Below are positions 27,138 through 36,186 of a DNA stretch of 64,000 nt, piece after piece. Every line of letters starts with the position of its first letter. Position 1 is the first letter of the stretch. Position numbers and translations under genes: made by a program. The DNA lies in assembly GCA_963735495.1 (NCBI GenBank), contig CAVTLG010000002.1:1612001-1676000 (forward strand), in the 5' to 3' direction. The notes under the pieces are model-generated. The model searched no databases, was not told where the DNA came from, and worked only from the letters and a program-made list of their open reading frames with translations. Origin of the DNA: CAVTLG01 sp963735495. Lineage in GTDB: Bacteria; Chloroflexota; Ktedonobacteria; Ktedonobacterales; Ktedonobacteraceae.

Positions 27138-27541
27138 AACTGCACTTCCTTATACGATATTGGAGGTCTACAACATCTCCAGGTCATATTATGACTATTA
27201 TATCACACAAAATGTGCGCATTGTGCGTGTTTAAAGCGCTTCACTGTCGATGTATTGTGCTCTGAGCAGAAAAACAATGGGGGAAACGCTGCGTCAGACG
27301 AGAACGTAAACGTGCTGCACATTGTTCGCCACCATTCTGTATACGAGCTACATATGTTTCTGCTGTGATATTCATTCGTGTATTGGAATGAAATTTCATT
27401 ACACTACAATGTTTAAACGATAGTACTACAATGTCAAACATGCATTGCTTTTCCGACATCGCACACGTATATTAATTATAACCATCAAGAGTTACAAAAG
27501 GAACTCTTGCATTATTCACAGGCTAGAAGGATAGGCACAGA
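27138..27541. other. Intergenic region, no firm gene
   Basis: 404 bases between divergent genes. A 72-codon minus frame (27,241-27,459) has no ribosome site and an odd composition. Two near-copies of ACTACAATGT, at about 27,402 and 27,424, may be regulator half-sites. Confidence 0.35.
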
Positions 27542-28456
27542 ATGGCAGTAAACAATGTTGTGCATGTCAACGAGTGTGGTCTCCCGCTAAATGCAACCGA
27601 GTGGCTCATGAAGCACCATCAGAGCAAGGTACATGAGCGCGGTCAAATGATACAGGATTTGCGGCTGGAGCCGGGCTGTTTCGTTGTAGATGCAGGGTGT
27701 GGACCGGGGCTGTGGACGCCTCTTCTTGCCAGGGCTATTGGACCAGCGGGACGGCTGCTCGGCATTGATATTTCTACGGAAGCGCTGGTCACTGCGCAAA
27801 AGCTCAGTACTGATGCATGGTATCGTCACCAGGTTCAATATAAACGTGCTACATTAGAGCAATTGCCGCTGGCACCTGGCACGGCAGATTTTATCTTTAG
27901 CGCAAATGTGAGTCAGTATCTCCCCGATGCTACCTCGACTTTTGCGGCTATGGGACCTTATCTGAAGCGCGGTGGACGCCTCGCGATCAAAGATATCGAT
28001 TTCGGCACGATGCGTTTTTACACGGTCGATCCCGGGCTGCAAGCGCGTGTCTGGCAGGCGCGTAAAGATTGGGAGCAGGAACGTGTGGAGCATGGCTACA
28101 CCTTCGAGGATAGCTGGGTAGGTTCCAAGCTAGCTGGTTACTTGCATGCGGCTGGCTTTAAAGATGTCCAGGAACATGCTTACCGTATCGTACGAGATTA
28201 CCCCTTAGTAAAAAATGTGCGCTTCTATTTGCAAGGTATCGCCGAGTGGTTCGTCTGTGAGGGTGCCCCCTATCTCTCAAGCGAAGATATAACACTCTGG
28301 CTACAATGTTTCTTACATGAAACACAAAATGTTCTTGATCAAGAGAACTTTGCTTATGAAGAGACCGAATTTGTTGCCTCCGGTGTGTGGGACCCCGCTC
28401 TGCCACGGCACTACTTCGATATGCATAGCGAAATCCCCCCATGCAAGACTTCTTGA
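27542..28456 (+). CDS. Class I SAM-dependent methyltransferase
   Basis: 304 residues, AGAAGGA 13 bases before the ATG. The Rossmann motif I is VVDAGCGPG (about 48-56), the acidic motif II end is GIDIS (about 80), and GTADFIFSANVSQYLPDA is the post-motif region. It resembles the UbiE/Methyltransf_11 group acting on small molecules. The C-terminal extension (about 190-304) is helical and could form a lid. The substrate cannot be named. Confidence 0.85.
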   Translation: MAVNNVVHVNECGLPLNATEWLMKHHQSKVHERGQMIQDLRLEPGCFVVDAGCGPGLWTPLLARAIGPAGRLLGIDISTEALVTAQKLSTDAWYRHQVQYKRATLEQLPLAPGTADFIFSANVSQYLPDATSTFAAMGPYLKRGGRLAIKDIDFGTMRFYTVDPGLQARVWQARKDWEQERVEHGYTFEDSWVGSKLAGYLHAAGFKDVQEHAYRIVRDYPLVKNVRFYLQGIAEWFVCEGAPYLSSEDITLWLQCFLHETQNVLDQENFAYEETEFVASGVWDPALPRHYFDMHSEIPPCKTS

Positions 28457-28596
28457 TATGTTCTGCGCCGTGCGGTTAAATTTATCCTGAGGTGGTGGTA
28501 TCCGGTTTTTTCATTCCAGAGATGCGTTTAGGGATACTCCAATTATGGGGTTATGGATGGATATCACTCTTGCATGGCTGCATGAAGTCACGCTAT

Positions 28597-28638
28597 ACAT
28601 AAAAACGCTCCTCCCCACGGGAAGGAGCGTTTTTATGT
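28597..28638. terminator. Bidirectional terminator
   Basis: AAAAACGCTCCT pairs with AGGAGCGTTTTT around a 10-base loop. It ends the methyltransferase transcript. The rest of 28,457-28,968 shows no gene; the 70- and 81-codon frames there are unsupported. Confidence 0.8.
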
Positions 28639-28968
28639 ACTCATTGCTTCAACACGAACAGGCTGTGCTGGCGATTAAAGAACTTGTTCCTCTGTATAGA
28701 TGCGATGCTAAAAATAAAGGAAAACGACCTTTATTGGTACCTTTGCATAACTCTTGATAGGAGTAGCCAGGAAAAAACGGTATTTTATCCGCTTATATGC
28801 TTGCAAAAGCCCGGCAGGCTGATTTTATATATGATTATGGATAAAGCCATCGCGGTAAAACGTGCTCATGTGCCTGCCAGGACTCCTCAGCATGGGCCTG
28901 ACAATAAGCACAGCAACGAGAGAAAATAGTGACGGGACAGTCACGCTCTCGATGCAATAAGACTTACC

Positions 28969-29199
28969 TTAATGGCTTGTATTCAGTTGTTCTGCGATCA
29001 TAGCGATAGCCGCGTCGCCGACCAGTGATTGCAGCTCGCTATGCAGGTTTCCCATGTTTTCCATGCGAGCAGTAATGAACTCGTGTTGTGATGTACCGTA
29101 AGATAGACCTGACAAGCCGCGTTGCGCTGCTTCATACTCGTCGCTAATTTGCGATAATAGCCGGGCTACTTCACTTCGCTGTTCGTGTGCTCCAAGCAT
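28969..29199 (-). CDS. Small hypothetical helical protein
   Basis: 76 residues, mostly helical and acidic (ARLLSQISDEYEAAQRGLSG, then LVGDAAIAMIAEQLN). An AGGAAGGAA site lies 10 bases before the ATG. It looks like a real small protein but has no recognisable family. It is isolated from other genes. Confidence 0.55.
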   Translation of the reverse strand: MLGAHEQRSEVARLLSQISDEYEAAQRGLSGLSYGTSQHEFITARMENMGNLHSELQSLVGDAAIAMIAEQLNTSH

Positions 29200-29987
29200 G
29201 ACTTCTGTTCCTTCCTAACCCCGAGTCGAACCCGGGATACTTCCATACATTTGTTAGGTTTCTCAATGACGGGTTACTGAGCGATGTAATTACAATGTAC
29301 CCTGTTTGTAACAACAACATGAAATAAGTCTTAGCCATAGTATGCACGAAAATGTATGTACTTGTCCAGTGCTTTCATACTTATTTCCTGTGGAAAGCAG
29401 ACTTTCCACCGTATTTTTACATTGCGGTAACGGTGTAGATACATATGTGTGCCAAGAAAAATTATTTTTAAGCTCAGTGCCACGCTGCAAGCTGTGTTAT
29501 ATATGACTTTCTGTATTGCATCTGTGATGCTCTGAATAGAGCGCATGTATGATAGTACTTCCAGGAAGCATGTCACGGTTGTTGCTAGCATGTGTAACAC
29601 CTTCTTTATGTAATGACTGTGAAATTGTCGGTATTTAAAATGTTCTTTACATTTCCGTACATTCCACTGAGCAATGTACGACACATTGGCGGTAACATTA
29701 TTGTCTGGCGAAATTGAGTGCGTGTTTCTGTTTGCAAGAGATAGTGCACAAACTACGCGTCACGCTAAACGCTTCCATTTTGCTAGCCGAGTATGTTATA
29801 CTTTTGATTAGCGCTTCCTTGTTCGGCCTTCCCTGTGATGGCTCGTAGCAAGGTGAACGTGAAGAAGCCGCGTTGGCTCCCCTCTGATATGTCATCAGAG
29901 GCAACGCTGGCACTAAGCAAATGCTTCTCATTTTGTATGAGGGGTAACAGGAATGATCCTGTTACGAAGCGAAAGGAGTAGTCCTTC
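29200..29987. other. Long intergenic region with an operator-like palindrome before the ABC ATPase gene
   Basis: 788 bases with no gene. GTAACAGGA-ATGA-TCCTGTTAC (29,944-29,965), a perfect 9-bp inverted repeat, sits just upstream of the ribosome site of the ABC ATPase gene and could be a repressor site or an RNA hairpin hiding the start. A tRNA T-arm-like stretch near 29,214-29,240 does not fold as a tRNA. Confidence 0.4.
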
Positions 29988-31097
29988 ATGGCACGTGTCC
30001 AATTCGAGCACGTTTACAAAACGTTCAACAAGGTAGAGGTTGTCCATGATATAAGCATCGATATCAAGGACAAGGAATTTCTGGTGCTAGTTGGTCCATC
30101 GGGCTGCGGTAAAAGTACCTGCTTGCGTATGGTGGCAGGGCTAGAAGAGCCGACCGATGGCGAAATTTTTATTGGGGATCGCCTGGTAAATGGGGTAGAT
30201 CCCAAGGACCGCGATATCGCGATGGTCTTCCAGAACTATGCGCTCTATCCCCACATGACCGTCTTTGATAATATGGCGTTCGGCCTAAAATTACGTCACT
30301 TCCCCAAGACTGAAATTAAGAAGCGCGTAGATGAGGCGGCTGGCTTGCTGGGTCTTGAGCCATATCTCAAGCGCAAACCAAAAGAGCTTTCTGGTGGACA
30401 GCGTCAGCGTGTGGCGCTGGGACGCGCGATTGTGCGTGAAGCGCAGGTCTTCTTGATGGACGAGCCGCTGTCAAACCTGGACGCGAAGTTGCGTGTGGAA
30501 ACACGCGCGAACATTATTAAGCTACATCAGCGCATCCAGACAACAGTGGTTTATGTAACCCATGATCAGGTTGAGGCCATGACGATGGGTGATCGCATCG
30601 CTGTGCTGAATGGTGGTATTATCCAGCAGCTAGGCGCTCCGCAAGAACTCTATGATCATCCCGCAAACATTTTTGTGGCCGGCTTTATTGGTTCCCCTTC
30701 GATGAATTTTATGCCAGGCGCACAAATTGTCAGCGAGGGGAATGAAGTTGCTGTGGTGCTTGAAGGGATCGGACGTGTGGTAGTTCCGCCTCTCTACGTG
30801 GACCGCGCAAAAGCTGCTGCTAGCAGGAAGCTGACCTTTGGCGTGCGCCCGGTGCACCTGGAGGATGCCGAGCTGGTCAGCCCCGAAAGACGAACTTCAT
30901 CTTCGCTGGATGCGTCGGTTGACGTGGTTGAGAACCTGGGCAACGAGCTACAGGTCTATCTGACGACGGGCGATAGAAACATTGTCGCTACCCTGAACTC
31001 GCGCTCACGCGTGGCTCCTGGCGATAAAGTGCGCCTGTACGTTGATAGCAGCCAGGTTCACCTCTTTGATACCGATACCGGCGAGGCTATCTTCTAA
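29988..31097 (+). CDS. ugpC: ABC transporter ATPase, UgpC/MsmK (MalK) type
   Basis: 369 residues. Walker A GPSGCGKST at 36-44, Q loop in VFQNYALYP, signature LSGGQ at 134-138, Walker B VFLMDEP with Asp158/Glu159, and H loop THDQVEAM. A C-terminal TOBE/MalK-like beta domain covers about 240-369. These ATPases power carbohydrate or glycerol-phosphate importers. No permease or binding-protein gene adjoins it, so it probably serves several sugar importers encoded elsewhere, as MsmK-type ATPases do. GAAAGGAG lies 9 bases upstream of the ATG, behind a 9-bp palindrome. Confidence 0.92.
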   Translation: MARVQFEHVYKTFNKVEVVHDISIDIKDKEFLVLVGPSGCGKSTCLRMVAGLEEPTDGEIFIGDRLVNGVDPKDRDIAMVFQNYALYPHMTVFDNMAFGLKLRHFPKTEIKKRVDEAAGLLGLEPYLKRKPKELSGGQRQRVALGRAIVREAQVFLMDEPLSNLDAKLRVETRANIIKLHQRIQTTVVYVTHDQVEAMTMGDRIAVLNGGIIQQLGAPQELYDHPANIFVAGFIGSPSMNFMPGAQIVSEGNEVAVVLEGIGRVVVPPLYVDRAKAAASRKLTFGVRPVHLEDAELVSPERRTSSSLDASVDVVENLGNELQVYLTTGDRNIVATLNSRSRVAPGDKVRLYVDSSQVHLFDTDTGEAIF

Positions 31098-31120
31098 AGA
31101 TCAGCCACTCTTTTTTGATG

Positions 31121-31166
31121 CAACGACAACAATGTAATTAAAATGTTACATTGTTGTCGTTGTTTT
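31121..31166 (+). terminator. Strong terminator after the ABC ATPase gene
   Basis: A 17-bp perfect stem (CAACGACAACAATGTAA with its complement) has an 8-base loop and ends in TTTT. The remaining 31,167-31,531 before the next gene shows nothing recognisable. Confidence 0.85.
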
Positions 31167-31531
31167 GTAACTGAAGTTCTGCTTCTTCCCTGTAATTCAC
31201 CTGTGTTCCTTGTTCCGGCTCCTCGACTGCGGCGAGATGAGTTGTGCCCTGCTTACTTGAATTTGTATTCCTAACTCGCTATAATACTGCTCAGCCTAGC
31301 GTCTAAGCTGATTTTGCGGTGATGGCGGGCACTTGATGTAGAACTGTCCAAGTTTTGCACGTATATACTCGCTAATCCGCCTTTTTACTGCTAGGTTGCT
31401 AATATTGGATCACTTCTAATGTCTCTGTCTACCGACCTTCTCTCTGCTCATTATCTAATCTGTTAGGGAAGGCTTGATATATAACCTGATAATCTGGCGT
31501 ATATAGGTGCATATGTATAAAGGAGTATCTA

Positions 31532-32653
31532 ATGAGTATTGTGCTGGAAGAAGCAAAAATTGTACTCGAAGAAGCGAAAGAGCCACTACACGGCCGGGAA
31601 ATTACACAACGCATTCTTGCACGTGGACGTTGGAAGACTGAAGGCCAAACACCTGATGCAACAGTTAGCTCTCAACTTTCTCTAGATATTAATAACCATT
31701 TTCGAACTTCACTTTTCCAAAGAACTGGCAAAGGTGTATTTGCACTTCGCGCCTGGGGTCTACCTGAATTTAATGGCAAGGTCGATAGGGTAGTGCCGAC
31801 AGATGGACTGACTGAAATCGTATCTATGGATATACCAGACCGAGTTTATACGTTCACTGATGCTGCCGAGAGGGTTCTTGAACAGTTTAAAAAGCCTATG
31901 CACTACCGTGATATTACTGACAAGGCTCTGGAACTAGGTTTGATTAAGACACAAGGTCGGACTCCTGAAGCTACCCTTCATGCACGAATCGGGACTGAGA
32001 TCGAGCGCATGACCAAACAAGGGAAAATTCCACGTTTTAAAAGGTCTCGTAAAGGTTTAGTCTGGCTTTCCCGTTGGATGCCATCTGAGTTACCACTCCA
32101 GATTGAGCAGGATAGTAAAATGGCCTTGCCATCTGAGTTACCACTCCAGACTGAGCAGGATAGTGAAATGGCCTTGCCACCTGATCTGTCGCAACAAATC
32201 AAGCATCATAACAACGAGGTTCGTCAAAAGTTGCATAATCGACTGTATACAATCCCACCCGGTGAGTTCGAGTCTTTAATTGGTGAGCTACTTGGGAAGA
32301 TGGGCTTTGAGATAGAAGTCACAAGTCCTAGCAATGATGGTGGTATCGATGTGCGTGGTACTCTAGTCATTGGAGATGCTATTCATGTTCGCATGGCTGT
32401 GCAGGTCAAGCGTTGGCAGGACAATATTCATCGTACTGTGGTACAACAGGTGCGTGGTAGCCTGGGTCATCATGAGCAAGGACTCATTGTCACTACCAGC
32501 GACTTTAGCCCCGGTGCGCGTCAGGAAGCTGCGCGACCTGATGCTGTCCCTGTAGCTTTAATGAACGGTGAACAGTTAGTTGATCTCCTCGTTGAGCATA
32601 CCATTGGTATACATCGCACAACCTACGATTTGATCGAACTAAACGGTGATTAG
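31532..32653 (+). CDS. Mrr-type restriction endonuclease with two HARE-HTH winged helices
   Basis: 373 residues. Two similar N-terminal winged helices: AKIVLEEAKEPLHGREITQR (residues 8-75) and AERVLEQFKKPMHYRDITDK (111-180), each continuing G(R)TPxAT, the HARE-HTH pattern. A linker has a 16-residue unit repeated twice (PSELPLQ...). The C-terminal Mrr nuclease domain starts with FESLIGELLGKMGFEIEV and contains the PD-(D/E)XK residues Asp273 (NDGGID) and Gln291-Val-Lys293. Such proteins usually cut modified or foreign DNA, so a defence role is likely. There is no methyltransferase partner, as expected for type IV systems. Confidence 0.85.
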   Translation: MSIVLEEAKIVLEEAKEPLHGREITQRILARGRWKTEGQTPDATVSSQLSLDINNHFRTSLFQRTGKGVFALRAWGLPEFNGKVDRVVPTDGLTEIVSMDIPDRVYTFTDAAERVLEQFKKPMHYRDITDKALELGLIKTQGRTPEATLHARIGTEIERMTKQGKIPRFKRSRKGLVWLSRWMPSELPLQIEQDSKMALPSELPLQTEQDSEMALPPDLSQQIKHHNNEVRQKLHNRLYTIPPGEFESLIGELLGKMGFEIEVTSPSNDGGIDVRGTLVIGDAIHVRMAVQVKRWQDNIHRTVVQQVRGSLGHHEQGLIVTTSDFSPGARQEAARPDAVPVALMNGEQLVDLLVEHTIGIHRTTYDLIELNGD

Positions 32654-32685
32654 GGATAAATAGCTATTTTGTGTGAATTATAGAA

Positions 32686-32731
32686 AGGGCTTGCTCCATG
32701 AGTGGTTCGCACTACTCACGGAGCAAGCTCT
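32686..32731. terminator. Hairpin between convergent genes
   Basis: AGGGCTTGCTCC and GGAGCAAGCTCT, extended by TGAGT/ACTCA, make a long stem between the Mrr gene and fadN. Confidence 0.7.
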
Positions 32732-32773
32732 GATTTAATAAGCTAGTTGTTATTGCTTTCTTTAAGCATGCGG

Positions 32774-35170
32774 TTAATTGCGCAGTGGCTTGCCTGTCGT
32801 CAAAATGGCCTGCATGCGCTCTTGCGTCTTCTCCATGCCGCTCAGGCTGAGGAAGGCTTCGCGTTCCAGATCGAGCACGTATTGTTCGGTGACTGGCGTG
32901 ATGGGTGAGCAATCGCCGCCGGTCAGGACACGTGCCAGATGATTGCCAACGACGGCATCATGCTCACTTATCTTGCCGGTCAGCAGCAGATTATCCACTT
33001 GCTGCTCTAATACCAGGCGTCCGCCAGGTCCCGGTAGCACTAATTGCTGTGGCTGTGCTGGTTGCCATTGTCCGGCAGCCTGGGCCTCGGCCAGCTTCAA
33101 AGCATCGGCTTTAGCATCGCGCAACAGCAGATCGCGATTGATAGTGATTGCGTCAGTTTTGCGCAGGAAACGCAGCTCCTGAGCCTCTACTGCGCTGGTG
33201 GCGACGGTAGCTACCGCGATGATCTCAAATGCTTTGCGCGCGGCCACAAATTGTCCACCACCCTTACTGACCCTCTCAACGTTGGCTCCCTGGCGTAACA
33301 GCAGCTCTTTACAGCCTCCACCGGCTGGTACCAGGCCGACGCCCACCTCGACCAGTCCAATGTACGACTCTGCCAGCGCGCGTGTATGGTTGCAGTGCAT
33401 GATGATTTCGCAGCCACCACCGAGAGCACGTCCCGTTGGTGCGGCAACGACCGGGATCGGACTGTACTTGAGCAACTGGTGTGCCTGTTGCAGACCATTA
33501 ATGGCTGCTTCCAGCATCTTCCACTCGCCCTGCCTGGCTCCCATCAGCACGAGGAACAAATTGGCGCCGGCTGAGAAGTCGGCGGCCTCATTGCCGACGA
33601 CGATGGCACGAAACTGCTTTGCGCCTTCTGCTACGGCGTAATGCAGCATTTCAATAATGCCGTCGTCGATTGCGTTCATCTTTGTGTGGAATTCGAGGCA
33701 GGCCACGCCATCACCCAGATCGATCAGCGACGCTGAGCCGTTGTCACGTAGAATGCCTTGCCTGCCGGCACCAGCAACTTTAGCCGTCGCCAGAGAAATG
33801 ACGCCCTGTGCGGTTGGTATGGATTTGTAAGTATCGGTGGTAAAGTCGAAGTATTGCCGTTCACCAGCCGTGTCAATATAGAATGTGCCCTGCCCCTTCT
33901 CGATGACACGTTGTACCAGTTCTGGTAGAGGACGATCTTGCAGGACTTTTTGCAGAATGGCCGGATTGCGCAGCAGCAGATCCCAGGTCTCGAAGCTGCC
34001 CAGCTCAAAATTGAAGCCCCAGCGCAGCGCGTCGTCGATGGCGACAATGTTATCGGCGATCTCCTGGGCACGGTTGGCTGCATAGATAATGGAATCAGCG
34101 GTTGTTTCGCGGGCCAGTTGGCTGGCTCGATCAGCGCCATCCAGGATCGTGAGGATGCGTTGAGCTGTGTCGCCGTCGTTGCGTGCAGCACCAATAGATG
34201 CAAAACGATGTTTTGGCTGTGGCTCGTACTCTAGCGTGTTCAGATTCAATTCAAGGATGCTAGATGTGCCATCAGCGTCCTTGATACGCTTGTAGAAGCC
34301 CTGACCGCTCTTCTCGCCCAGCCACCCGCGTTTGATCATTTCATTCAGCACTTCTGGCAGGTGGAAGATCTCGCGTTGTTCATCGTTGGGAGCGTTAGCA
34401 TAGAGATTGTTCGCCACGTGCGCGAGCGTATCTAATCCTGAGAGGTCGGCAGTGCGGAATGCCGCCGATTTGGGACGGCCCATGTATGGTCCCAGGATGG
34501 TGTCTACCTCGCTAACACTGTAACCCTCGGCCAGTGCACGTTGCAGTGTAGACATAATGCCGTAGACACCGATGCGGTTCGCAATAAAGTTTGGCGTGTC
34601 TTTGCAGATAACAATGCCCTTGCCCAGCACCTCGGTGCCAAATTGCTGCACAAATTGTAACAGGGCGGGATCGGTATCGACGTTGGGGATCAGTTCAAGC
34701 AGGCGCATGTAGCGCACCGGATTGAAGAAATGGGTGATCAGGAAGTTGCGTCGGAACTCGGCTGTGCGTCCCTCAACGAGCTGATGAGCAGGCAGTCCAG
34801 ACGTATTTGAGCTGATAATGGTGCCGGGCTTCAGCACCGTTTCAATCTTGCTATACAGCGCGTGCTTGATATCTGGACGCTCGATAATGGCTTCGATGAT
34901 CCAATCGACATCGGCGAGCGCTGACAGATCGTCCTCGATGTTGCCGATGCTGACCAGGCTCGCTCCGCGCTGGCTATAGAAGGACGCGGGTCGGGACTTG
35001 AGTATCTTCTCCAGACCCGTACGGGCGATGATGTCACGGTCTTTGCCGTTGCCGTCTGGCACGATATCGAGCAGTAGACTGGGTATGCCCACATTGGCGA
35101 AGTGTGCTGCGATGGCGGCTCCCATCACACCTGCGCCAATGACGGCAACTTTGCGGACTTGATATGCCAT
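32774..35170 (-). CDS. fadN: 3-hydroxyacyl-CoA dehydrogenase / enoyl-CoA hydratase (FadN type)
   Basis: 798 residues, like Bacillus FadN (about 790). The NAD-binding Rossmann domain is N-terminal (VIGAGVMGAAIAAHF, residues 9-23), with SSNTSGLPA and HFFNPVRYMRLLELIP, the dehydrogenase catalytic His region, then the helical HAD C-domains (FIANRIGVY). The crotonase/enoyl-CoA hydratase domain lies in about 470-690 (AGANLFLVLMG, then GRALGGGCEIIMHC). It carries out the second and third steps of beta-oxidation. It starts 2 bases after the fadA 3' fragment, in an operon now separated from fadE and maoC by the inserted element. Confidence 0.92.
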   Translation of the reverse strand: MAYQVRKVAVIGAGVMGAAIAAHFANVGIPSLLLDIVPDGNGKDRDIIARTGLEKILKSRPASFYSQRGASLVSIGNIEDDLSALADVDWIIEAIIERPDIKHALYSKIETVLKPGTIISSNTSGLPAHQLVEGRTAEFRRNFLITHFFNPVRYMRLLELIPNVDTDPALLQFVQQFGTEVLGKGIVICKDTPNFIANRIGVYGIMSTLQRALAEGYSVSEVDTILGPYMGRPKSAAFRTADLSGLDTLAHVANNLYANAPNDEQREIFHLPEVLNEMIKRGWLGEKSGQGFYKRIKDADGTSSILELNLNTLEYEPQPKHRFASIGAARNDGDTAQRILTILDGADRASQLARETTADSIIYAANRAQEIADNIVAIDDALRWGFNFELGSFETWDLLLRNPAILQKVLQDRPLPELVQRVIEKGQGTFYIDTAGERQYFDFTTDTYKSIPTAQGVISLATAKVAGAGRQGILRDNGSASLIDLGDGVACLEFHTKMNAIDDGIIEMLHYAVAEGAKQFRAIVVGNEAADFSAGANLFLVLMGARQGEWKMLEAAINGLQQAHQLLKYSPIPVVAAPTGRALGGGCEIIMHCNHTRALAESYIGLVEVGVGLVPAGGGCKELLLRQGANVERVSKGGGQFVAARKAFEIIAVATVATSAVEAQELRFLRKTDAITINRDLLLRDAKADALKLAEAQAAGQWQPAQPQQLVLPGPGGRLVLEQQVDNLLLTGKISEHDAVVGNHLARVLTGGDCSPITPVTEQYVLDLEREAFLSLSGMEKTQERMQAILTTGKPLRN

Positions 35171-35172
35171 AG

Positions 35173-35544
35173 TTATGCCATCCTCTCGATCAAGGTTGCC
35201 ACACCCTGGCCGCCGCCGACGCAGAGGGTTGCGATGCCTAACGTCTTGTTCGCCGTCTGTAAATCATTAAGCAAGGTAACGATCAGGCGCGCGCCGCTGC
35301 AACCCAGCGGATGACCCAGCGCGATAGCTCCACCGTGTGGATTGAGTCGCTCCTCATCGATACCCAGCTCATGGACCACTGAGAGTGTCTGGGCCGCGAA
35401 GGCTTCATTGATCTCGATGATATCGATATCGCTGAGCTGTAGGCCCGAGCGCTGTAGGAGTTTGCGCATAGCAGGTGCTGGCCCGATCCCCATGGAATCA
35501 GGAACACAATGATAGTTTGGTATTGTTTGAGTTCGAGGTTTCAT
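35173..35544 (-). pseudogene. fadA: 3' part of the interrupted fadA thiolase gene
   Basis: From the Asp codon at 35,499 to the stop this is the C-terminal 108 residues of a thiolase: MGIGPAPAMRKLL, EINEAFAAQ, HPLGCSGAR with the catalytic His, and LCVGGGQG with the second catalytic Cys. The first 15 codons (35,544-35,500) come from the inserted element and end in ...HCVP. The element also supplies AAAGGAG 5 bases before a new ATG, so this half can be translated alone. It lacks the acyl-accepting Cys and cannot be an active thiolase by itself. fadN follows 2 bases later. Confidence 0.9.
35485..35512. other. attL junction
   Basis: Plus strand: host GATCCCCATGGAA, shared TC at 35,498-35,499, then element AGGAACACAATG. 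The switch from thiolase coding sequence to unrelated sequence falls here. The crossover could also be at GG (35,501-35,502); both give the same restored protein. Confidence 0.8.
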
Positions 35545-35582
35545 AAAGCTCCTTTGCTGAAAGCAAAATACTTTAGCTAGCT

Positions 35583-35984
35583 ACAAAAGACCCTGTAGCT
35601 AGCTATATTTTTAGCCGTACAAAGGGCCACAAGATAGAACATAAGTTCTAGTTGTGAAATGGCTTTTGTCGCGCCCCCACCCACCCGCCCCACCGTATTA
35701 CCCCCACTTTTCAGCTATTCCCAACGACCCCATTAGCCGCTAGCAAAAGCCCATCCCCCAGGTAGCTCGTTAATTCCTAAGCTAGTATAGCATGAAAAAA
35801 AACAAAAGACTCTGTAGCTAGCTACACTTTTAGCCGTACAAAGGGCCACAAGATAGAACATAAGTTCTAGTTGTGAAATGGCTTTTGTCGCGCCCCCACC
35901 CACCCGCCCCACCGTATTACCCCCACTTTTCAGCTATTCCCAACGACCCCATTAGCCGCTAGTAAAAGCCCATCCCCCAGATAG
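35583..35984. repeat. Two 183-bp direct repeats with G-quadruplex motifs at the element's left end
   Basis: Copy 1 at 35,583-35,765 and copy 2 at 35,802-35,984 (offset 219) are nearly identical. Each has a TAGCTAGCTA palindrome, TAGAAC-ATAA-GTTCTA, and a C-rich tract (35,674-35,691 and 35,893-35,910). Its complement is four G runs with single-base loops (GGGG-C-GGG-T-GGG-T-GGGGG), a very stable quadruplex type. Position next to attL and ahead of the mobilisation genes suggests an origin, a transfer origin or a regulatory role. The rest of 35,545-36,186 has no gene. Confidence 0.9.
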
Positions 35985-36186
35985 CAACCGTTTTTTCGTT
36001 AATATCCCCGATCCCACTACACTCGCTATCGAATAGGGAACCCAACCAACATCAGTTACTCATACACCATTAAGCTATACGCAAATTTCCTTTGCGGCCT
36101 TTTTACGGCCTTTTCTACGGCCTGGACGTTTGTTACTTTTCGTCTTATAATACCCCTGTGTTTAGACTACTGTAGAGGAGCCTTGT

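Noticed and set aside
27241..27459. 72-codon minus-strand frame
   Set aside because: No ribosome site and no recognisable composition between two divergent genes.
28545..28929. Frames of 70-81 codons after the methyltransferase gene
   Set aside because: They run through a terminator hairpin and lack start signals.
29200..29265. tRNA-like stretch with a CCCGGGTTCGACTCGGG T-arm and CCTAAC/GTTAGG ends
   Set aside because: Only 45 bases lie between the ends, the T stem does not pair in the tRNA register, and no D or anticodon arm exists.
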